From positions 1 through 9,208 of the forward strand of contig SFFV01000037.1 in NCBI GenBank assembly GCA_004557735.1: a stretch of 9,208 nt of DNA, given 5' to 3'. This document shows, one piece after another, positions 6,488 to 9,208 of this stretch. The notes beneath the pieces were generated by a model. It was not told the origin of the DNA, made no database searches, and saw only the letters and a program-made list of their open reading frames with translations. The translations under genes and the position numbers were made by a program. The stretch is from Clostridiales bacterium (GTDB taxonomy: Bacteria; Bacillota; Clostridia; Oscillospirales; Oscillospiraceae). Within the stretch, counting starts at the first letter, position 1. Every line of letters starts with the position of its first letter.

Positions 6488-7334
6488 ACAGATGCTGCGC
6501 GCATATAAGCCGCAGACCTCGATCGACAAGAAAAACGCGATCAAGGAGATCATTCAGGAGATCGTGCTGTGTGGGCTGAGCCGTGCCGGATTCTTCAAGC
6601 ATGCGGCGTTCTATGGCGGAACGGCGCTGCGGATCTTCTACGGCCTGGATCGTTTCTCGGAGGATCTTGACTTTTCGCTGATGGCGCCGGAGGACTTTGA
6701 CCTGGGAGAATATCTTCCTGCGCTGGAAAAGGAGATTCGCTCCTATGGCCTGAACTTCAAAGCCGAAGAGCGTGTAAAGACGGCGGAATCCGCAATCCAA
6801 TCTGCCTTTTTGAAGGGGAACACGAAAGAGCACATTCTGCTGTTCTATGCAGATGATCGGCTTGCGCAATCCATCACGCCGAGCGAGTTGATCAAGATCA
6901 AATTCGAGATCGACACAAATCCGCCGCCATATGCAAGTTTTGAGCATAAGTACCGGCTTCTGCCAAGTCCCTACGAGATCTGCCTGTATGATGCACCGTC
7001 TCTATTTGCGGGGAAGATACATGCTGTTCTTTGCCGCGCCTGGAAGAACCGCATCAAGGGCCGCGATCTCTATGACTATATGTTCCATCTTTCCATGAAC
7101 GCGCCGGTCAATCTGAAGCACCTGGAAGCGCGCCTCCGTCAATCCGATTTTCTCGAAACAGACGCTCCGTTGGATATTGGGCAACTGAAAGAGCTGCTCT
7201 ATGCACGCTTTACAACGATCGACTACGATCAAGCCAAGCAGGATGTTCAGCCGTTTATCAAGGATCTTAACAATCTTGTTGTTTGGAGTCAGGATTTCTT
7301 CGATCAGATTACGCAGAATCTGCGCGGCGTATAA
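6471..7334 (+). CDS. abiEii: Type IV TA toxin AbiEii nucleotidyltransferase
   Basis: This 287-residue DUF1814-type toxin is a cytoplasmic nucleotidyltransferase. Signature residues are complete: FYGGTALRIFYGLDRFSEDL (about 47-66) continuing DFSL, giving the G-G-T and S-E-D-L-D motif with acidic residues 65 and 67; IKIKFEIDTNPP (141-152) with conserved Lys and acidic residues; and GKIHAVLCRAWKNRIKGRDL (181-200) then YDYMFHL, the lysine/K-G-R-D motif. Length is normal. AAAGGAGA (6457-6464) precedes the ATG, inside the end of abiEi. AbiEii gives abortive phage infection or growth arrest in other bacteria, and the related mycobacterial MenT toxins add nucleotides to tRNA 3' ends; the target here is unknown. 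A strong terminator follows within 60 bp. It stands next to a tRNA array, which makes the tRNA-target idea worth testing. Confidence 0.92.
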   Translation: MQQVLEQMLRAYKPQTSIDKKNAIKEIIQEIVLCGLSRAGFFKHAAFYGGTALRIFYGLDRFSEDLDFSLMAPEDFDLGEYLPALEKEIRSYGLNFKAEERVKTAESAIQSAFLKGNTKEHILLFYADDRLAQSITPSELIKIKFEIDTNPPPYASFEHKYRLLPSPYEICLYDAPSLFAGKIHAVLCRAWKNRIKGRDLYDYMFHLSMNAPVNLKHLEARLRQSDFLETDAPLDIGQLKELLYARFTTIDYDQAKQDVQPFIKDLNNLVVWSQDFFDQITQNLRGV

Positions 7335-7344
7335 TAACAGAAGA

Positions 7345-7391
7345 CCCGGAATCCGTACCGCCAAAACGACGGATCTGATTCCGGGCTTTTT
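7345..7391 (+). terminator. Terminator of abiEi-abiEii
   Basis: CCCGGAATC (7345-7353) pairs with GATTCCGGG (7377-7385), followed by C and T5 (7387-7391). An inner CCGT/ACGG pairing can extend the structure. It sits just after the toxin stop codon. Confidence 0.85.
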
Positions 7392-7454
7392 CTATTTTGC
7401 CAGCTCAATATAGGCTGTTTTTTGCTCTTCAATGTGATGTGTTTTTCTTGGCAT
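7392..7454 (-). CDS. Possible 20-aa peptide ORF
   Basis: On the minus strand GAGAGG precedes an ATG (7452-7454) by about 6 nt. The peptide begins MPRKTHHIEE and ends IELAK before a TAG at 7392-7394. It is rich in charged residues and resembles the first turn of a DNA-binding protein, so it may be a stump rather than a gene. Only the ribosome-binding site supports it; chance is a real possibility. Confidence 0.2.
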   Translation of the reverse strand: MPRKTHHIEEQKTAYIELAK

Positions 7455-7556
7455 TTTTTCCTCTCATATTAAAAGCAGATAATTGAAAGGGGTGAGACCG
7501 CCGATCCCCCTTTTGAACCATGCACTCAGCTTACGGGTTCTTCCGGGGACCCCAGA
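7455..7556. other. Non-coding gap with a weak hairpin
   Basis: This is part of the gene-free stretch between the AbiE terminator and the tRNA array. AAAGGGG (7486-7492) and CCCCTTT (7507-7513) form a 7-bp stem with a 14-nt loop. It could end transcription of the minus-strand tRNA array, although no clear T run follows. A GGTTCAAAA string on the minus strand at about 7511-7519 looks like a tRNA T arm, perhaps the last trace of a further tRNA, but no cloverleaf can be built. Confidence 0.35.
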
Positions 7557-7640
7557 ACGCGAACGCTCGTTTTGAACCAACGCAGGCCGAAGCCAACGGG
7601 TTTACCGTCCGCCCCATTTGGCCGGACTCCGGCATTCTCC
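7557..7640 (-). pseudogene. Decayed tRNA-Tyr(GTA) pseudogene
   Basis: On the minus strand the order of parts matches a class II tRNA-Tyr: a GGAGAAT acceptor start (7634-7640), a GGCCAAA D loop, GGCGGACGGTAAACCCG with GTA at the anticodon position, a TGGCTTCGGCC long variable arm, and a GTTGGTTCAAAA T arm. Many canonical features are broken: position 33 is G rather than T, the anticodon stem has an A-C mismatch, the T stem has lost pairs (CGAGC instead of a complement to GTTGG), the acceptor arms pair poorly, and no CCA follows. It is very unlikely to be functional and is the most 3' recognisable member of the array. Confidence 0.55.
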
Positions 7641-7645
7641 CATAT

Positions 7646-7721
7646 TGGCGGGCTCTCCGGGAATCGAACCTGAGACGCACTGATCTTCAGTCTGCCGCTC
7701 TGCCAACTGAGCTAAGAATGG
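7646..7721 (-). tRNA. tRNA-Phe(GAA), damaged acceptor stem
   Basis: A 76-nt minus-strand tRNA with TAGCTCAGTTGGCAGAGC D arm, anticodon loop CTGAAGA (GAA at positions 34-36), GGTTCGATTCC T region and encoded CCA (7646-7648). The acceptor stem fails: the 5' strand CCATTCT faces AGAGCCC, so positions 1-72, 2-71 and 3-70 are C-C, C-C and A-C. The anticodon stem has an A-A mismatch (29-41) and the T stem an A-C mismatch (51-63). The 3' half predicts an original GGGCTCT start. A search tool may still call it as a low-scoring tRNA; I think it is a pseudogene or nearly so. Confidence 0.6.
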
Positions 7722-7737
7722 GCTAAGAACGTACATG

Positions 7738-7814
7738 TGGTGACCCCTGCGGGACTTGAACCCGGCATTTCAGGATTGAGAGTCCTGCGTCCTGGCCGAT
7801 TAGACTAAGGGGCC
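7738..7814 (-). tRNA. tRNA-Glu(CTC)
   Basis: A complete 77-nt cloverleaf on the minus strand. Acceptor strands GGCCCCT and AGGGGTC pair fully with one G-U. The D arm is GTCT/GGAC, the anticodon stem CAGGA/TCCTG encloses CTCTCAA with anticodon CTC (reads GAG), the T loop is TTCAAGT and CCA is encoded. The only flaw is a C-C mismatch at 49-65 in the T stem, shared with the Glu(TTC) gene upstream, which suggests the two came from one ancestor. Confidence 0.9.
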
Positions 7815-7817
7815 GTA

Positions 7818-7894
7818 TGGCAACCCCGACGGGATTCGAACCCGCGATCTCCTGATAGACAGTCAGGCGTGTTAGCCATCTGCACTACGGGGCT
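7818..7894 (-). tRNA. tRNA-Asp(GTC)
   Basis: A 77-nt minus-strand cloverleaf. AGCCCCG pairs with CGGGGTT (A-U, G-U, then five Watson-Crick pairs). The anticodon stem CCTGA/TCAGG encloses CTGTCTA, anticodon GTC. The T arm GCGGG-TTCGAAT-CCCGT is sound and CCA is encoded. The first base is A instead of the usual G of bacterial tRNA-Asp, and the D stem has one C-A mismatch (13-22). It begins only 3 bp from the neighbouring Glu(CTC) gene. Confidence 0.9.
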
Positions 7895-7899
7895 GTATA

Positions 7900-7973
7900 T
7901 GGCACCGGATCATGGATTTGAACCACGACCTCCTGAGTCAGAGTCAGGCATGCTGCCGTTACACCAATCCGGC
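7900..7973 (-). tRNA. tRNA-Gln(CTG)
   Basis: A 74-nt minus-strand cloverleaf. GCCGGAT pairs with ATCCGGT throughout (one G-U), followed by the TGGTGTAACGGCAGCA D arm typical of tRNA-Gln. The anticodon stem CCTGA/TCAGG encloses CTCTGAC with anticodon CTG (reads CAG). The T arm CGTGG-TTCAAAT-CCATG is intact and CCA is encoded. Confidence 0.9.
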
Positions 7974-7983
7974 AAAGAGCCCT

Positions 7984-8022
7984 TCCCAAATCGGAGCCCA
8001 GCAAAGCGGGTCCGATTTGGAA
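7984..8022. repeat. Perfect inverted repeat in the tRNA spacer
   Basis: CCAAATCGGA (7986-7995) and TCCGATTTGG (8011-8020) form a perfect 10-bp stem, with CCC/GGG able to pair inside the loop. It lies just upstream of tRNA-Gln in transcript order. No T run follows on the minus strand, so a processing signal or structural element is likelier than a terminator. Confidence 0.6.
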
Positions 8023-8025
8023 AAG

Positions 8026-8101
8026 GAAGAAGGAGACTGCGGATATGGAGCTTTCGCGGCTCTTACGCAAACCGCGGAAGCGAAATGGAGCAGGCTTCTT
8101 C
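8026..8101 (-). ncRNA. Candidate structured RNA between tRNAs
   Basis: Two nested stems can form. The outer pairs GAAGAAG (8026-8032) with CTTCTTC (8095-8101), continued by CTGC (8037-8040) with GCAG (8090-8093). The inner pairs GCTTTCGCGG (8050-8059) with CCGCGGAAGC (8072-8081), with one non-Watson-Crick pair. Together with the neighbouring hairpin this fills the unusually long 133-nt gap between Glu(TTC) and Gln. No tRNA or known RNA family is recognisable. It could be a spacer processed away by RNases, or an independent small RNA. Confidence 0.3.
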
Positions 8102-8106
8102 TGACG

Positions 8107-8183
8107 TGGTGATCCCTGCGGGATTTGAACCCGGCATTTCCGCCTTGAAGGGGCGGCGACCTGACCTGTTAGTCGAAGGGACC
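8107..8183 (-). tRNA. tRNA-Glu(TTC) with C33
   Basis: A 77-nt minus-strand cloverleaf. GGTCCCT pairs with AGGGATC fully (one G-U), D stem GACT/GGTC, anticodon stem CCGCC/GGCGG, T loop TTCAAAT, encoded CCA. The anticodon loop reads CCTTCAA, so the anticodon is TTC (reads GAA) but position 33 is C in place of the almost universal T that makes the U-turn. The T stem carries the same C-C mismatch at 49-65 as Glu(CTC). It is the first tRNA of the array in transcript order, about 33 bp downstream of the Xre gene stop, with no promoter of its own that I can see. Confidence 0.85.
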
Positions 8184-8186
8184 ACG

Positions 8187-8212
8187 CCAGCCCGAACAGT
8201 TGGGCTGGTTTT
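8187..8212. terminator. Hairpin between Xre gene and tRNA array
   Basis: CCAGCCC (8187-8193) pairs perfectly with GGGCTGG (8202-8208) over an 8-nt loop. The T4 run is on the plus-strand side (8209-8212), so as a terminator it would act on plus-strand transcripts. In the direction of the tRNAs it has no T run and could allow read-through from the regulator gene. Confidence 0.5.
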
Positions 8213-8216
8213 ATGA

Positions 8217-8471
8217 TCATGCGGAGATCTGCATTACTCCGCAGTCTTGAAATATCAAGATGTCATCGATCTTCACACCAAAAATCGCGGCAAGGACAGC
8301 GAGGTTGTCCACAGTCGGCAATGCCATGCCGCGCTGCCACTTGTAGATTGCTTGAGGCGTGGAGAATCCGAAAACATCCTGCACGTCCTTCACAGTCAAA
8401 CCGGCGTTGATCCGCATGCGCGTGATGTTGATTCCTGTTGCAGTCATGTCGATGACCGGTATTCGATTCAT
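8217..8471 (-). CDS. Xre/Cro-type helix-turn-helix regulator
   Basis: An 84-residue protein that is almost entirely one HTH_3 (Cro/cI) domain. Residues 14-70 contain NITRMRINAGLTVKDVQDVF (helices 1-2), STPQAIYKWQRGMALPTVDN (recognition helix and the L-P-T-V-D-N turn) and LAVLAAIFGVKIDDILIF (helices 4-5), the standard layout. Small stand-alone regulators of this kind are typical of mobile elements and toxin-antitoxin loci. The ATG at 8469-8471 is chosen because CAGGAG precedes it; an out-of-frame ATG 5 bp upstream leads at once to a stop. It is followed by the tRNA array on the same strand and preceded by a possible leader peptide and hairpin. Its target is unknown; it may control the island. 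Confidence 0.85.
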   Translation of the reverse strand: MNRIPVIDMTATGINITRMRINAGLTVKDVQDVFGFSTPQAIYKWQRGMALPTVDNLAVLAAIFGVKIDDILIFQDCGVMQISA

Positions 8472-8495
8472 TTCATTTACGCTCCTGTTCCGGCG

Positions 8496-8520
8496 CTGAG
8501 CCGAAAAGGAACCGGCTCAG
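8496..8520 (-). promoter_or_regulatory. Leader hairpin before the Xre gene
   Basis: CTGAGCCG (8496-8503) and CGGCTCAG (8513-8520) form a perfect 8-bp stem with a 9-nt loop. The stop codon of the upstream 14-codon ORF lies in it. An alternative GTTCC/GGAAC pairing would use loop bases and bring structure next to the ribosome-binding site at 8482-8486. This is an attenuator-like arrangement; regulation is inferred. Confidence 0.4.
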
Positions 8521-8561
8521 TTAGCCTTAAAGTTATAGATGGGTTTTCCTTTGATTTCCAT
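8517..8561 (-). CDS. Possible 14-aa leader peptide
   Basis: AGGAG (8573-8577) lies 11 nt before an ATG that opens the peptide MEIKGKPIYNFKAN, ending at TGA 8517-8519 within the hairpin before the Xre gene. Position and size suit a leader peptide, but there is no run of one regulatory amino acid, and the spacing to the ribosome-binding site is long. Confidence 0.3.
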   Translation of the reverse strand: MEIKGKPIYNFKAN

Positions 8562-8589
8562 CGTTGCTGTTTCTCCTGTAAAAGAACAT

Positions 8590-8625
8590 GAAAAGCCGCC
8601 TGCCTCATACAAGGCAAGCGGCTCG
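8590..8625 (-). terminator. Terminator after the 41-aa ORF
   Basis: On the minus strand AGCCGC, T, TGCCT, a short loop, AGGCA, G and GCGGCT form a two-part stem (8594-8624), followed by TTTTC. It lies about 27 bp after the stop of the 41-aa ORF and would separate that transcript from the Xre gene unless read through. Confidence 0.7.
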
Positions 8626-8651
8626 AAGCGATCTGATATTCCCCGGACGGG

Positions 8652-8777
8652 TCATGAGATGCCATTTCGATTCTTCTTTGCCTTATATGAGCGCGCGAAA
8701 AGACGGTCCAGATAATTGAAGCTGGACTGGAGTTCCATGTGCTCTTTCTCCGACAAAGCGAACCAAACTGCGGTCAT
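8652..8777 (-). CDS. 41-aa uncharacterised small protein
   Basis: The product begins MTAVWFALSEKEHMELQSSF, continues NYLDRLFARSYKAKKNRNGI and ends in S. It looks helical with a basic tail; I do not recognise it. The same frame is open up to an ATG at 8984, but the start at 8775-8777 is preferred because AAAGGAAAAAG precedes it and a good promoter with its start site lies between the two candidates (8820-8848). A terminator follows at about 8600. It has its own promoter, ribosome-binding site and terminator, so it is probably a real monocistronic gene. It could be a small regulator or part of a small-protein antitoxin; nothing in the sequence decides. Confidence 0.55.
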   Translation of the reverse strand: MTAVWFALSEKEHMELQSSFNYLDRLFARSYKAKKNRNGIS

Positions 8778-8812
8778 GTCTTTTTCCTTTCCGGGCCTTG
8801 CCCTGTTTTTTC

Positions 8813-8848
8813 TGACGTCACTATAACACGTTATGTTCCCGTTGTAAA
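8813..8848 (-). promoter_or_regulatory. Promoter for the 41-aa gene with TGACGTCA palindrome
   Basis: On the minus strand TTTACA (8843-8848) and TATAGT (8820-8825) are 17 bp apart, with a TG extension before the -10. The palindrome TGACGTCA (8813-8820) lies directly at the expected start site and could be an operator half-site pair. Confidence 0.65.
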
Positions 8849-8997
8849 GAAACCTGTGGTATAAACTTCTTAGTTTCACCGATAACAACAGACTCAACTT
8901 CTCCATCACAAAGCTCGAAAGACAGCAGCCATATGTCGTTATAACGACGCAGAGGCGTTGACCAGCATGGGGCAGAATCTCCATCGGGGGGCCTCAT
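8821..8997 (-). pseudogene. Possible truncated 58-aa ORF at right island edge
   Basis: A minus-strand frame open from a stop at 9040-9042 reads GDIVLIDGAGMRPPDGDSAP, then RRYNDIWLLSFELCDGEVES, then VVIGETKKFIPQ. The composition and the alternating hydrophobic strands look like a real beta-rich protein. The only ATG is at 8997 and lacks a ribosome-binding site. The frame ends, going upstream, at the right direct repeat. I think the 5' part was lost at the island boundary. The family is not recognised. Confidence 0.35.
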
Positions 8998-9046
8998 CCC
9001 GGCGCCATCGATGAGAACAATGTCTCCGCGCTGTTCGCTCTATGCC

Positions 9047-9070
9047 CGGCGCACCGTAACGCGGCGGCGC
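9047..9070 (+). repeat. Right 24-bp direct repeat (att-like)
   Basis: Exact second copy of 4627-4650. Here it is not part of a gene; it is followed by the A-rich leader of sigG. This suggests the original locus ran directly from the M15 stop into this leader. Confidence 0.75.
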
Positions 9071-9095
9071 AAAAAGACAAAAATGTATAAAACAG

Positions 9096-9136
9096 CCTCC
9101 TCTGCGGAAACACTAACGTTTGCCAGAGGAGGTTTT
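9096..9136 (+). promoter_or_regulatory. Stem-loop enclosing the sigG ribosome-binding site
   Basis: CCTCCTCTG (9096-9104) pairs perfectly with CAGAGGAGG (9124-9132), and AAAC/GTTT (9108-9111 and 9118-9121) closes the top. The 3' arm contains the AGGAGG ribosome-binding site of sigG, so the stem would block translation. T4 follows and A4 precedes the stem, so it can also serve as a terminator for the upstream M15 gene. Confidence 0.7.
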
Positions 9137-9143
9137 GCTGTAT

Positions 9144-9208
9144 ATGCAGGGAAAGGTAGAGATTTGCGGCGTCAACACCTCGAAGCTCGCCGTGCTCGAC
9201 AGCGCCAC
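9144..9208 (+). CDS. sigG: RNA polymerase sporulation sigma factor SigG, N-terminus
   Basis: Only 21 codons are in the window, reading MQGKVEICGVNTSKLAVLDS and A. The KVEICGV(D/N)TSKLxVL segment is the well-known start of the forespore-specific sigma factor SigG, which directs late forespore transcription. AGGAGG lies 11 nt before the ATG, a rather long spacing, and sits in the arm of a stem-loop. The rest of the gene runs off the right edge. The gene shows that the organism is, or descends from, an endospore former. Confidence 0.88.
   Translation, partial: MQGKVEICGVNTSKLAVLDSA

Larger units (their letters stand above)
4627..9070. mobile_element. Putative 4.4-kb genomic island between 24-bp direct repeats
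   Basis: The interval between the two exact repeats separates the M15 gene from the sigG leader. Joining the outer halves across one repeat copy gives a simple uninterrupted M15-stop/hairpin/sigG arrangement. The content is accessory in style and more AT-rich than the flanks: an AbiE toxin-antitoxin pair, an Xre regulator, gene fragments, palindromes and a tRNA array. No integrase, transposase or mobilisation gene is visible. It may be a decayed integrative element, a satellite mobilised in trans, or the product of a recombination. A 24-bp duplication is longer than typical transposon target duplications and suits a site-specific recombinase core. Confidence 0.55.

Noticed and set aside
7869..8216. 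Plus- and minus-strand open frames across the tRNA array
   Set aside because: They are translations of tRNA sequence and spacer hairpins, not proteins.
7384..8220. Possible CRISPR array in the repetitive-looking region
   Set aside because: The similarity between units comes from conserved tRNA T arms and CCA ends; spacing and content fit tRNAs, not repeats with spacers.

Overview
The window looks like chromosome from a GC-rich, spore-forming member of the Clostridia (Bacillota; Oscillospiraceae-like is my guess). The best anchor is the right edge, where a gene begins with MQGKVEICGVNTSKL, the N-terminus typical of the forespore sigma factor SigG. The cca, metallo-hydrolase and M15 peptidase genes are GC-rich with matching codon use. 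Two other stretches (about 1-700 and 4750-9000) are more AT-rich and carry toxin-antitoxin genes, gene fragments and a tRNA array.

Layout: 1-338 holds a hairpin terminator and only doubtful coding traces. 339-680 is the C-terminal half of a HipA-like kinase that begins abruptly inside the catalytic loop. 821-2792 (minus) is a two-gene unit: cca, a CCA-adding enzyme with an HD domain, followed with an 8-bp overlap by a UlaG-like metallo-beta-lactamase-fold hydrolase. 2921-4639 (plus) is a secreted VanY-type M15 carboxypeptidase with a peptidoglycan-binding domain and Ig-like tail, driven by a clear TTGACG-17-TATATT promoter and divergent from cca. sigG starts at 9144.

Between the M15 gene and sigG lies what I read as an inserted island of about 4.4 kb. 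The last bases of the M15 gene, including its stop codon, recur as an exact 24-bp direct repeat at 4627-4650 and 9047-9070. In between are: a possible broken ORF; two long palindromes; a truncated hypothetical gene placed behind a 43-aa helix-turn-helix-like ORF (both minus); a complete type IV AbiEi/AbiEii toxin-antitoxin pair (plus); and a minus-strand block with small ORFs, an Xre-type regulator and a tRNA array. The array reads Glu(TTC), structured spacer, Gln(CTG), Asp(GTC), Glu(CTC), then a damaged Phe(GAA) and a badly decayed Tyr(GTA). No integrase, transposase or relaxase is visible, so the island would have to be a remnant or be mobilised in trans.

The candidate 'system' is the co-location, inside one repeat-flanked island, of an AbiEii-type nucleotidyltransferase toxin (relatives of which modify tRNA 3' ends) with a tRNA array that decays along its length. 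That functional link is inference only. All assignments come from reading motifs and folding by eye, without database search.
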